Part shown: piece after piece, positions 15,802 to 27,843 of the stretch
Position numbering within the stretch: the stretch's first letter is position 1
Layout: each line of letters opens with the position of its first letter
Assembly (NCBI RefSeq): GCF_014083985.1
Contig: NZ_CP046907.1
Location: 1,124,501-1,188,500 of the forward strand
Length of the DNA: 64,000 nt
Direction of reading: 5' to 3'
From: Streptomyces sp. SCUT-3
GTDB taxonomy: Bacteria > Actinomycetota > Actinomycetes > Streptomycetales > Streptomycetaceae
Made by a program: the position numbers and the translations under genes
The notes under the pieces: model-generated
Databases searched by the model: none
Seen by the model: only the letters and a program-made list of their open reading frames with translations
What the model was told of the DNA's origin: nothing

Positions 15802-17013
15802 TTGGACACGCCCGTGTCCTTTCCCACCGCCGCCCGCCGCCGTACGACGCTGGCGGTGCTCCTGCTCGCCTCGACCCTGACGGTGATGGCGGGCACCGTC
15901 CTGACGCCCGTGGTGCCCGCCATCCGCAACGACCTGGGGGTCAGTGGCACCGCCGCGGGTCTGGTCCTGACCGCGCACGGCCTCTCCCTGGCCGTGGCCA
16001 GTCCCCTGGCCGGCTGGACGATCGACCGCTGGGGACTGCGGACACCCATGGTCGCCGGACTGCTGCTGTACGGTCTCGCCGGCGGCTCCGGACTGATCAC
16101 GGACTCCTACCCGGCCCTCATCGCCGGCCGCGTGGTCTTCGGCATCGGGGCCGCGGCCGTGTTCGCGAGTACGACGGTGGCGCTGATGGCGCTCTTCCAG
16201 GGTGCGGAACGCGACCGGGTCGCGGGCTGGCGTTCCACCGCGATCGGGCTGGGCGGCGTCCTGTGGCCGCTGATCGCCGGCGGTCTGGCGGACCTGTCCT
16301 GGCACGGCCCGTTCGCCGTCTACCTGATCGGCGTGCCCATCGGCATCGCGACACTGCTCGCCATGCCGCACGTCCCGCCGACGGGGCGCCGCGGCGGCGG
16401 CACCCTCACCCTGCTGCGCACCGCTCCCCGGTTGCTGAACCTGTACGCCCTCTCCATGATCTCCTCCTTCCTGCTGTACGTCCTGATCGTGTTCGTCCCG
16501 CAGCGGTTGGCCGAACTGGAGGTCGGCGACCCCTTCACCATCTCGGTGGTCACCGCCGCCGTCTCGCTGGCCGGCAGCGTCTCCGGCTACTTCTACGGCC
16601 GGCTGCGCGCGCACACGGGGTACCGGGGCCTGCTGGGCACGGCCCTGGCCCTGTGGGGGCTGGCGTTCGTCAACGGCGCGCTGGTCTCGCATCCTCTCGC
16701 CCTCGCCCTGTCAGCCGTCCTCTTCGGTGCGGGCAGCGGGATCTCCGTACCGGCACTGGCGATCATGACCGGCGAGACGGCACCGCCGGCCATGCGCGGC
16801 CAGGCCATGGCCCTGTCCGGGACGGCCAACTTCTCCGGGCAGTTCGCCGCTCCCGTCGTCATCGGACCGTTGATCGGGGCCACCTCCATAACCACCGGAT
16901 TCCTGGTGGCGGCCGGTCTCAGCGCCGTGGTGCTGCTGGTCCTGGCCGTGCTGCGGCCCGCGGTGCCGCCACGCGCGGAGCCGGCCCCCGAACCGGCGGC
17001 CAGGAAGGGCTGA
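15802..17013 (+). CDS. MFS drug/metabolite exporter
   Basis: This is a 403-residue major facilitator superfamily permease with about 12 hydrophobic segments, beginning LAVLLLASTLTVMAGTVLTPVVPAI. The loop motif GWTIDRWGLRTPM after TM2 and the antiporter-type motif region in TM5 (GLGGVLWPLIAGGLADLSW) fit drug:H+ antiporters of the DHA1-like group. It probably exports the finished polyketide and gives self-protection. The open frame reaches GTG 15733, but TTG at 15802 has GGAGG 6 bases upstream and directly precedes the first plausible cytoplasmic N-terminus, so it is chosen. It is probably co-transcribed with the glycosyltransferase. Confidence 0.9.
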   Translation: MDTPVSFPTAARRRTTLAVLLLASTLTVMAGTVLTPVVPAIRNDLGVSGTAAGLVLTAHGLSLAVASPLAGWTIDRWGLRTPMVAGLLLYGLAGGSGLITDSYPALIAGRVVFGIGAAAVFASTTVALMALFQGAERDRVAGWRSTAIGLGGVLWPLIAGGLADLSWHGPFAVYLIGVPIGIATLLAMPHVPPTGRRGGGTLTLLRTAPRLLNLYALSMISSFLLYVLIVFVPQRLAELEVGDPFTISVVTAAVSLAGSVSGYFYGRLRAHTGYRGLLGTALALWGLAFVNGALVSHPLALALSAVLFGAGSGISVPALAIMTGETAPPAMRGQAMALSGTANFSGQFAAPVVIGPLIGATSITTGFLVAAGLSAVVLLVLAVLRPAVPPRAEPAPEPAARKG

Positions 17014-17104
17014 CGCAGGAACGGGCCGGGGCGGGGCGGACGAACGGCCGCGCGTCGACCCGTCCTGGACCTGGTCTCGACGAACGGGTCCGAGGATGGC
17101 CGGC

Positions 17105-18268
17105 ATGAGAATACTCTTCGTATCCGGAGGAACCTCGGGAGTGATCTTCTCGATCGTTCCGCTGGCCCAGGCGGCACGAGCAGCCGGCCACGAGGTGTTC
17201 ATGGCCGGCCCCGAGGACGTGATGCCGATCATCACCCGCGCCGGCCTGCCCGGAGTCCCGGTGACGTCCACGTCGATGATGGACACCCTCCGGGACAAGG
17301 ACGGCAACCGCATCCCGATCCCCACCGACCTGCACGAGCGGTTCCTGTTCAACGGCCGCTGCTTCGGGCGCTTCGCCGCCGCCTGCCTGGAGGGACTGAT
17401 CCCCCTCGCCGACCGCTGGCGGCCCGACCTCGTCGTCGGCGGGGCCCTGGCCTTCGCCGCTCCTCTGATCGCGGCGTACGCCGGCGTACCGTACGTCAAG
17501 CACGCCGTGGACATGGGAGAGCCGCGCACCATCGACCTGGCGGCCGCGTCCGAACTCGGCTTCAGCCTGGAGCGGCTCGGCCTCTACGACATGCCGCGCT
17601 TCGACCTCTTCGTGGACACCTGCCCGCCGAGCCTGCGGGTCTGGGACGCGCCCCCCGCACAGCCCATGCGGTACGTCCCCTACACCACCCCGAAGGCGGT
17701 CGAGCCCTGGATGTACACCAAGGGCGAGCGTCCCCGTGTCATGGTCACCGCCGGCAGCCGGATCACGCCCGACTACTACTTCGACGTCCTGGCCGCGCTG
17801 GTGCAGAAGGTGCAGGACCTGGACGTCGAGCTGCTGGTGGGCGCGCCGGACGACATGGCCGCCGAGCTGGGCCCCCTGCCGGAGAACGTACGGGCCGGCT
17901 GGCTGCCGCTGGACGTCATCGCGCCGACCTGCGACGTGGTGGTCAACCACGCCGGGGGCAACACCGTCCTGGGCAGCATGGCCCACGGCGTTCCCCAGGT
18001 GCTCATCCCCTACCTTCCCTACGTCGTCGACTACAGCGAGCGCCTCACCGAGTACGGTGCGGCCACGCTGATCCGGCCCGGTGAGGACTCCGCCGAGGCG
18101 ATCGCCGCCGCCGTGGACAAGGTGCTGGGCAACCCGTCGTACCGGGAGCGGGCGCACGACATCGCCGAGGAGATGCGGCGGATGCCGGCGCCGACGGACG
18201 TGGTGCGCGCCCTGGAGGAGCTGCGGGAGCAGGGCCGCCGGGAGCCGGCGGCACCGCCCCGGACTTGA
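17105..18268 (+). CDS. Antibiotic-type glycosyltransferase (GT1 family)
   Basis: The 387-residue GT-B enzyme has the N-terminal acceptor domain (MRILFVSGGTSGVIFSIVPL, with the usual position of the catalytic His occupied differently) and the C-terminal nucleotide-sugar motif region VVNHAGGNTVLGSMAHGVPQVLIP (residues about 282-305). It should transfer the NDP-trideoxysugar made by the region's sugar genes to the aromatic aglycone, and is the only glycosyltransferase in view. ATG at 17105 has GAGG at a 9-base spacing. An in-frame ATG at 17096 sits on top of that ribosome site and is less likely. Confidence 0.9.
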   Translation: MRILFVSGGTSGVIFSIVPLAQAARAAGHEVFMAGPEDVMPIITRAGLPGVPVTSTSMMDTLRDKDGNRIPIPTDLHERFLFNGRCFGRFAAACLEGLIPLADRWRPDLVVGGALAFAAPLIAAYAGVPYVKHAVDMGEPRTIDLAAASELGFSLERLGLYDMPRFDLFVDTCPPSLRVWDAPPAQPMRYVPYTTPKAVEPWMYTKGERPRVMVTAGSRITPDYYFDVLAALVQKVQDLDVELLVGAPDDMAAELGPLPENVRAGWLPLDVIAPTCDVVVNHAGGNTVLGSMAHGVPQVLIPYLPYVVDYSERLTEYGAATLIRPGEDSAEAIAAAVDKVLGNPSYRERAHDIAEEMRRMPAPTDVVRALEELREQGRREPAAPPRT

Positions 18269-18305
18269 TCCCCGCTCGGATCCGGCTCGAGGAAGCCGAT
18301 GCCGG

Positions 18306-18336
18306 TTGACCTCAACTGCGGTTGAACCATGAGCAT
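18306..18336 (+). promoter_or_regulatory. MerR/SoxR-type promoter-operator, copy 2 (quinone oxidoreductase)
   Basis: TTGACC (18306-18311), a 19-base spacer and GAGCAT (18331-18336) form the promoter. The spacer contains the perfect inverted repeat TCAAC-N4-GTTGA, and CCTCAA-N6-TTGA matches the SoxR box core CCTCAA-N6-TTGAGG except for the last two bases. It is the most symmetric of the three copies. It lies 95 bases before the GTG of the quinone-oxidoreductase-like gene. Confidence 0.7.
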
Positions 18337-18431
18337 GGGAGCACCGCACCGCTGGAAGCGGTGCTCCCACCCCACGTGGACGTCCGGCCGCTGCGTCGGA
18401 GCCGGCCCCGTGCACCCAGGAGAGGTATGTC

Positions 18432-19343
18432 GTGAAGGCAGCAGCGATCAATTCCTTCGGCGGGCCCGAGGTCGTCGAACTGCTCGACGTGGAGACGCCG
18501 ACGGCCGGGCCGGGGCAGGTCCGCGTGCGGGTGAAGGCCGCCGGGATCCAGGCCGCCGACTGTGCGGTGCGCGGCGGCTGGGCTCCCCCCGGCCAGAGCC
18601 TGGCCTTTCCGCAGAAGATCGGCAACGAGTTCGCCGGCGTCGTCGACCAGGTCGGTGAGGGGGCCGAGGGGTTCCCGGTGGGCAGCGAGGTCCTGGGCTG
18701 GGCCCTCCTGGCGGGCCACGCCGAGTACCTGGTCGTCCCCACCGACCAGATCGTGACGAAGCCCGCGTCGATGCCCTGGCCGGTCGCCGGGGTGTTCTCC
18801 GCTTCCGGCCAGACCGCGCACACCGCGCTGGAGCGGCTGAAGGTGGGGGCCGGCGACACGCTGCTGGTCCACGCGGCGGCCGGGGGCGTGGGAACCGTCG
18901 CCGTCCAGCTCGCGAAGGCCTACGGTGCCACAGTCATCGGTACGGCCGGGCCGCACAACCACGACTACCTGCGGTCCCTCGGGGCGGTCCCGGTGGCCTA
19001 CGGCGAGGGCCTGTCGGACCGGGTGCGGGAACTGGCTCCGCAAGGGGTCACCGCCGCGCTGGACGGCGCCGGCGGCGACGCCGTCGACGTCTCGGTCGAG
19101 CTGGTGGAGGACCGCGACCGGATCGGCACGCTCGTGGCGTTCGACCGGGTCGAGGAGCTGGGCATACTCGGACTGTTCTCGCAGCGTTCCACCACGCGGC
19201 TGCAGCAGCTCGTCGACCTCTACGCGGACGGCAGGCTGCGCATCGAGGTCTCCCGCACGTTCCCGCTCGCGCAGGCCGCGGACGCCCACCGCGCGGTCGA
19301 GACCCGGCACGTCCGGGGAAAGATCGCCATCGTGGTCGACTGA
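18432..19343 (+). CDS. Zinc-independent MDR, quinone oxidoreductase-like
   Basis: The 303-residue medium-chain reductase has a GroES-like N-domain and the NADPH motif HAAAGGVGTVAVQLAKAYGA (residues about 146-165). It lacks the Cys-rich structural zinc loop of alcohol dehydrogenases. Relatives reduce quinones or enoyl groups; in BIQ pathways such MDRs act as enoyl reductases. Being under a SoxR-like promoter supports a quinone-handling role, either tailoring or detoxification. The GTG at 18432 has AGGAGAGG upstream. The ATG 5 bases earlier opens only a two-codon frame. Confidence 0.88.
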   Translation: MKAAAINSFGGPEVVELLDVETPTAGPGQVRVRVKAAGIQAADCAVRGGWAPPGQSLAFPQKIGNEFAGVVDQVGEGAEGFPVGSEVLGWALLAGHAEYLVVPTDQIVTKPASMPWPVAGVFSASGQTAHTALERLKVGAGDTLLVHAAAGGVGTVAVQLAKAYGATVIGTAGPHNHDYLRSLGAVPVAYGEGLSDRVRELAPQGVTAALDGAGGDAVDVSVELVEDRDRIGTLVAFDRVEELGILGLFSQRSTTRLQQLVDLYADGRLRIEVSRTFPLAQAADAHRAVETRHVRGKIAIVVD

Positions 19344-19350
19344 CGCCGGA

Positions 19351-19391
19351 CGGTGGTACCGCACCGCCCGGCGGGCGGTGCGGTACCACCG
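19351..19391. terminator. 20-bp near-perfect palindrome between convergent genes
   Basis: Arms 19351-19370 and 19372-19391 are exact reverse complements around a single central base. It fills the 51-base gap between the convergent quinone-oxidoreductase-like and FrnE/DsbA-like genes. A hairpin with a loop of a few bases would terminate transcription from both sides. Confidence 0.8.
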
Positions 19392-19394
19392 CGG

Positions 19395-20048
19395 TCAGCT
19401 TCCGGCCGCCGCGGTGTGCCGCGCCCAGACCTGCTCCAACATCGCGGACAGCGCGTCCGTCTCCAGGACTCCGTGGACGGCCTCCCGGCCGTCCACCACG
19501 AAGGAGGGGACCGACGTCACCCCGATGCGGGCCGCCACGGCCTCGTCCGCCCGCACCTCGTCGGCGTGGGCGTCCTCCGCCAGCAGGGCGGCCACCTCGT
19601 CGGCGGGCACTCCCGCGTCCTTGGCCAACGCCCGCAGCACCCCGTGGTCGGCGATGTTCCGCAGTTCCTCGTGATAGGCCCGCAGGATGCGCTCCGTCAT
19701 CGTGTCGGCCAGTCCGTGCGACGCGGCGAGCTTCACGAGGCGGTGCGCGTCGAAGGAGTTGACCGGCCGGTAGTGCTGGGGCTGGAGCACGATGCCCTGC
19801 TGCTCGCCCAGCTCTCCGATCCACCGGAAGATGCCGTCCAGTTCGCTCTTGGTGTGCCCGTCCCGGCGCATGGTCTCCTCGAGGGTGTCCCCGGGAACCG
19901 TCGGCTGATGGGGGCGGAGCTCGAAGGCCCGCCACTCGGTACGGATGTCGTCCGCGTGCGGGAAGCGCGCCAACGCGGACTCCCACCGGCGCTTTCCGAG
20001 ATAGCACCAGGGACACACCACATCGGACCAGATCTCTATCGTCAGCAC
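19395..20048 (-). CDS. FrnE/DsbA-like thiol oxidoreductase
   Basis: The 217-residue protein has a thioredoxin-fold N-terminus with the CPWC active site in DVVCPWCYLGK (residues about 8-18), an alpha-helical insertion and the cis-Pro segment VTSVPSFVVDG. It matches the FrnE/2-hydroxychromene-2-carboxylate isomerase group, named after a gene in the frenolicin (aromatic polyketide) cluster. There is no signal peptide, so it is probably cytoplasmic. The frame is open to 20102, but the promoter at 20124-20094 lies inside that extension. The GTG at 20048, with GGGGAAAG upstream, is therefore the supported start. Confidence 0.87.
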   Translation of the reverse strand: MLTIEIWSDVVCPWCYLGKRRWESALARFPHADDIRTEWRAFELRPHQPTVPGDTLEETMRRDGHTKSELDGIFRWIGELGEQQGIVLQPQHYRPVNSFDAHRLVKLAASHGLADTMTERILRAYHEELRNIADHGVLRALAKDAGVPADEVAALLAEDAHADEVRADEAVAARIGVTSVPSFVVDGREAVHGVLETDALSAMLEQVWARHTAAAGS

Positions 20049-20093
20049 AGGACTTTCCCCTCTCGCATCGGCACGACCGTGCGCCTCCGCCGG

Positions 20094-20124
20094 ATTCTGC
20101 AACGTGAACTCCGGTTGAGGTCAA
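20094..20124 (-). promoter_or_regulatory. MerR/SoxR-type promoter-operator, copy 3 (FrnE-like)
   Basis: On the minus strand TTGACC (20124-20119), a 19-base spacer and CAGAAT (20099-20094) repeat the architecture of copies 1 and 2. The spacer begins TCAACCGGAGTTCA. It stands 46 bases before the GTG of the FrnE/DsbA-like gene. This site also decides that start, because the longer open frame would begin within the promoter. Confidence 0.7.
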
Positions 20125-20148
20125 CGCCGGGCGGCGATCCTCGACGTG

Positions 20149-20169
20149 CTCTCGACCGGACTTCGAGAG
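20149..20169. promoter_or_regulatory. Inverted repeat CTCTCGA-N7-TCGAGAG
   Basis: A perfect 7-bp inverted repeat with a 7-base centre lies in the divergent gap between the FrnE-like gene and the secreted-protein gene (20294). Size and place suit a repressor operator. No matching regulator is identified. Confidence 0.35.
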
Positions 20170-20293
20170 AGGTGGCCGAAAGTAAGGCCATGGGGGAAAG
20201 ACCGTGCCGGTCGTTCACGGCCACCGGCCTCCGTTCCCGCCCGCCTTCCGCTCGGGAGGCCGTCTCCGTTCCAGTCATGTGAAAGAGGAACCC

Positions 20294-20920
20294 GTGAACT
20301 CACGACACGTCATCCGCCGGGCCGTCATGGCCTCCCTGCTCGCCGCGACCGGCGCCCTCGCGCTGCCGGGCAGCGCCTCGGCCGCCCCGCTGACGGTGCC
20401 GCTGCTGTGCCCGGTGGACTACAACGGCGAGACCTACGTCCTGAACTACAGCCGCGGCTACGAGGTGACCGCGCCCAGTAACGTCAAGCCGAACCAGATG
20501 TTCACCGTTTCCTACGACCCCGAGCCCATCAACCCGAGGACCGAGTTCAACACCAAGGCCTGGGACGTGACCTTCACGTACAACCTCCCGGCCGGCACCA
20601 AGGTCATCGGCTACGCCCTCACCGGCGGCTACAACCTCAAAGACTCCAAGCAGACCGTGAGCTTCTCCCCCGGCCGGGTGGCCCTCACGGCGACCGGTCC
20701 GTTCACAGCCGGCGAGGACGCGGACGTCCCCACGCTGAACGTCCTGCTCAAGGCCCCGGCCACCGAGGGCGTCGTGACCACCTCGGTGGCCGGCACCAGC
20801 AAGACCGACACCGGTTTCATCTGGACCGCGGAGGACCCGACCACCTTTGAGGTCGGGCAGCTGCCCTGCTACCCGGACCCGGCCAACCCGGTCGTGCTGT
20901 CCCGGACCACGGTCGGCTGA
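20294..20920 (+). CDS. Secreted protein of unknown function with two cysteines
   Basis: This 208-residue protein is of no family I recognise. The first 30 residues form a Sec signal peptide (n-region VNSRHVIRR, hydrophobic MASLLAATGALALPG, cleavage after ASA). The mature part begins APLTVPLLCPVDYNG, is beta-rich in composition (many T/V/Y/G), and has just two Cys, one near each end (LLCPVD and LPCYPD), which could form a disulfide. GTG at 20294 has AGAGGAA upstream; the upstream in-frame extension to 20204 lacks such a site. It lies between redox-type genes and the cluster-edge LuxR gene and ends at a strong terminator. Confidence 0.75.
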   Translation: MNSRHVIRRAVMASLLAATGALALPGSASAAPLTVPLLCPVDYNGETYVLNYSRGYEVTAPSNVKPNQMFTVSYDPEPINPRTEFNTKAWDVTFTYNLPAGTKVIGYALTGGYNLKDSKQTVSFSPGRVALTATGPFTAGEDADVPTLNVLLKAPATEGVVTTSVAGTSKTDTGFIWTAEDPTTFEVGQLPCYPDPANPVVLSRTTVG

Positions 20921-20929
20921 CCTCGCTCG

Positions 20930-20980
20930 GCGGGGATGCGGCCGGGCGCCTCCGCGGGGGGCGCCCGGCCGCATCCCCGC
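20930..20980. terminator. 21-bp perfect hairpin between convergent genes
   Basis: Arms 20930-20950 and 20960-20980 pair over 21 bases around a 9-base loop. It lies 10 bases after the secreted-protein stop and before the end of the opposing LuxR gene. It is a clear bidirectional terminator. Confidence 0.85.
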
Positions 20981-21055
20981 GCACTGCGGGTACGGGGATC
21001 CCCCACCGCGCCGCGCGCGGGGAGGGCCGAACACGTCGGGAGCGGACCGCGTCCG

Positions 21056-21760
21056 TCACCCGGGAAGCCGCACAGGGGAAACCGGTGGCCCGTCGGGCGG
21101 AGGAGGGATCAGCCGGTCGACGGTGGCCTTGGTGACGGCGTCGAGCCGGGAGACGGCGCCCAGCTTGCGGAACGCCCGGTGCAGATGGGACTTCACGGTC
21201 CCCGTGGTGATGTTCAGCGTGCGGGCTATCTGCTGGTTGGTCATGGCGAGCGCCACGTACCGCAGCACCTCGAGTTCCCGGGGCGACAGCGCGCGGTCGG
21301 CCTTGCGGGCCCCGTCCCGGGGGGCGGGGCGCTCGACGCGGACGGCGGCCGGCGGTCTCAGCGAGGGGGCGGGCGACGGGCTCGCGACCCCGAGGGATCC
21401 GACCTCCGCCGTACAGGCACCATCAGGAGGCAGCAGAAGGAGGGCGGCACGCGGCGCCACGCGGCGCAGCGCCCGCACCGTCTCCACGCGGGCCGCCCGG
21501 GACGGCGGGGCTTCCATGGCGACGACGTCGGGCTGCCCCACGGCGACCAGTCGCAGGAGGTCCGCCTCGTGGGGAACTTCCCGAAGGACTTGGACATCGC
21601 CGTGGGCCCGCAGTAATTCCACCACGGCCCGGTGTCGCAGAGTGGGGCGTCCGACAATCACCGCCCGGCATCGGCAGGGATTCCGTTCCTGCTCACGAGG
21701 CGAAGCGGAATTCTTCCCTCCCTCCGATTCCGCCACTGCACTGTCCCAGTGCACGACCAC
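21056..21760 (-). CDS. LuxR/NarL-family regulator with degenerate receiver
   Basis: The C-terminal helix-turn-helix (LSPRELEVLRYVALAMTNQQ and then TGTVKSHLHRAFRKLGAVSR, last about 75 residues) is a standard NarL/LuxR DNA-binding domain. The N-terminal part (from CRAVIVGRPTLRHRAVV) looks like a response-regulator receiver. However, the acidic pocket is absent (VIVGRP in place of the usual Asp pair) and the phospho-Asp position reads VVAMEAP. It is therefore an atypical, probably phosphorylation-independent regulator. GTG at 21760 has AAGGGG upstream; ATG 21796 is an alternative, but a possible -10 (GATAGT, 21819-21814) leaves almost no leader for it. It may regulate the polyketide cluster whose edge it marks. 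Confidence 0.8.
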   Translation of the reverse strand: MVVHWDSAVAESEGGKNSASPREQERNPCRCRAVIVGRPTLRHRAVVELLRAHGDVQVLREVPHEADLLRLVAVGQPDVVAMEAPPSRAARVETVRALRRVAPRAALLLLPPDGACTAEVGSLGVASPSPAPSLRPPAAVRVERPAPRDGARKADRALSPRELEVLRYVALAMTNQQIARTLNITTGTVKSHLHRAFRKLGAVSRLDAVTKATVDRLIPPPPDGPPVSPVRLPG

Positions 21761-22587
21761 CTTGCCCCTTCCCCCGGCCACCCGGTGGCACAGCATCGGA
21801 CAGCGCCGGCCACACTATCGTTCTGCTTTCTTTTCTGATCACTCCGGAAACAATGATGGCCGAAACATGATCCCCGCCGCCAGAGCTTTGCCTACGGCCC
21901 CCTTCCGTCGAGGCGTCAGGAGGGTGGCGCTCAGCGGTTCCGTCCGGCTCGGCGACGGCTCGGCCCGCTGACGTCCGGCCTCCGCACCCGGTGAACGCCC
22001 CAGGTCCGCCGGGCCGCCCCGCGGCGGCCCCCACCGTGCTCGCGGGCCGCCCCCCACGTCGTGGACGGCTCCGGGCAGGGCCGTCCGGCGGCGATGCGGT
22101 CGACCGGGCCGCTCGGTCCAAAGCGCCAGGGAGAAACTTCCACGAACCCGGCCCTCCGGAGGACCCGGGAGCCGGGTCGAAAACCGCGGAGAAGGTCCAG
22201 GGATTCCCGGGGGAGGTCGGCGGGTTTCCCCCGGGCAAAGAATCCCCCCGCGACCGCCCCCGGGAGGAGCGGACGGGCGCAGACAATTCTTTCCCGGGCA
22301 CTCTCCGCGCCGGGGCCGCCCTGACGGACTTCTTGTTCCTCGTCACGGCCAAGAGCTGGTGCGACTTCAGCCCGGTGGAGTATACGGAGTACATCGCCGC
22401 GCTTCTTTCGGGGACCGCCCTGGCGGCTGCCGTCCCCGAAACGCAGGTTTGCCGGTGGGCGCCCGAGGAACGCAGGACAGGTTTCCCGGCCGCACCGGGG
22501 CGGGGGCATCAGCCCCTGACGCCCCGGACGAACCCTGCGCGTCGCACGGCCCGGGAGTCCGGCCCCGCTCCTCCGGTGCTCGGCGGA
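21761..22587. other. 827-base gap with no convincing gene
   Basis: This lies between the LuxR-type gene and the frameshifted PPTase. Several open frames cross it, but none has a good ribosome site plus normal codon bias. It contains the putative LuxR promoter (21814-21819), a hairpin at 22206-22235 and an AT-richer patch near 22290-22400. It appears to be the boundary between the polyketide and siderophore clusters. Confidence 0.5.
22206..22235. terminator. Possible hairpin terminator at the cluster boundary
   Basis: A 9-bp perfect stem (CCCGGGGGA at 22206-22214 with 22227-22235) has a 12-base loop. GGATT before it and AATCC after it can extend the stem with a small bulge. It lies about 350 bases downstream of the siderophore operon's last gene. 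The role is inferred from position only. Confidence 0.35.
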
Positions 22588-23420
22588 TCAGCCGGTGCGC
22601 AGGGCCCAGGCGGCGGCGTGGCCGGTGGGGACGGGGACGTCGGCCAGGAGCCAGCCGGGAACGGGTTCCGGGCGGGGGCCGGCGCCGACCGGGGTGCGGG
22701 ACGGGTCCTCGCCCAGACCGGTCCCGGTGCCCTTGAGGTAGGCCTCCTTGCGGGTCCAGCAGCGGGCGAACGCGGCCGGGCGGTCGGCCGGGCGAGGGCG
22801 GCGAGCTGCTGCTGCTCCAGCGGGTGCAGCTGTGACTCCAGGTTGTCGACGACGTTCGGGCGCGGGACCTCCTCCAGGTCGGCGCCGACCGGGGCCGCGG
22901 CGAGGGCGACCAGGGCGAAACCCCCGCTGTGGGAGAGGGAGAAGTGCAGGCCGCCGGCCTCCTCGGCCTGTCCCGCCACCGCGGGGCGGCCGTGCGGCGC
23001 CGCGCACAGCGGGCACGGCTCGCGGACGAACGCGACGGCCGCCGGGGCTGCGCCCAGGTACGCGCCCAGCAGGCGGCGCAGGCCGATGTGGGAGGCGACG
23101 TAGCGGGTGCGGTCCTCCTCACGGCGGAAGCGGGCGGCGCGTTCGCGTTCGCCGTCGTCCAGGAGGTCGGCGCGCAGGGCCGCGGTGGGGGTGATGCGCA
23201 GCAGCCAGGTGTCCACGGCTCCGGCCCCGGGACGGGGAAGGCGGTCCGGGAGGGGCGGGTCGCCGAGGACGCGGGGCGGCGGGGCGACGGCTGCCGCGGC
23301 GCCCTCCCCGGCCGGGGAGGGCGCCGGCGGCCCCTCTTCCCCGTCGGCCGCCGGGACGGGGCCGGGCAGGTGGGCGGGCGTGCCGGGCGGCCGGGTGAAC
23401 GCGCTGTCCTGGGTGGTCAC
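22588..23420 (-). CDS. Sfp-type 4'-phosphopantetheinyl transferase (apparent frameshift)
   Basis: This enzyme attaches phosphopantetheine to the carrier domains of EntB and EntF. The N-terminal part starts at GTG 23420 (overlapping the mbtH stop, GTGA) with a Pro/Ala-rich leader of about 70 residues. The PPTase core follows: RYVASHIGLRRLL, HFSLSHSGG and VGADLEEV with the Mg-binding Asp/Glu. The essential end, FARCWTRKEAYLKGTGTGL, continues in a different frame. One base appears lost near 22791-22795, between LAAL and PADRPAAF. Restored, the protein has about 277 residues. As written it would be a misfolded 303-residue product. A sequence error is likelier than a true pseudogene, because other genes nearby show the same type of loss. 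Confidence 0.8.
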
Positions 23421-23610
23421 AATTCGTCATTGTGCTCGATGTGCGCCTCGCACGCCGCGTGCGGGGCGGGGCCGAACACGGCCGTCCAGCCCGCCGGGAC
23501 GGCGGCGAAGGCCGGCCACAGCGACGCCTCGCCGCGGTCGTTGCGCAGCACAAGGTGGGTGGCGGCGCCGGCGGGGGCGTCCGGGTCCGCGTCGAAGGGG
23601 CTGCGGGTGC

Positions 23611-23614
<4 letters not shown>
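23417..23614 (-). CDS. mbtH: MbtH-like protein
   Basis: This small NRPS adenylation partner (65 residues) has [24 protein letters not shown] followed by a conserved Cys, as in the MbtH family. The family's usual end, with a Trp-Thr-Asp and Arg-Pro, is missing. The protein stops at [11 protein letters not shown], so it is shorter by roughly 6-8 residues. The ATG overlaps the entF stop (ATGA) and its own stop overlaps the PPTase start (GTGA). This supports the reading frame to the end. Its job is to stabilise or activate the EntF adenylation domain. Confidence 0.88.

Positions 23615-27839
<4,225 letters not shown>

Positions 27840-27843
<4 letters not shown>

Noticed and set aside
1-20920. Direct naming of the polyketide as granaticin, frenolicin or a similar compound
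   Set aside because: The enzymes fit this chemistry in part, but the gene order differs, key genes lie outside the window and no sequence comparison could be run.
21693-22394. A 233-codon minus-strand frame in the gap before the LuxR gene
   Set aside because: No ribosome site, poor codon bias, no recognisable motif and overlap with the LuxR start.
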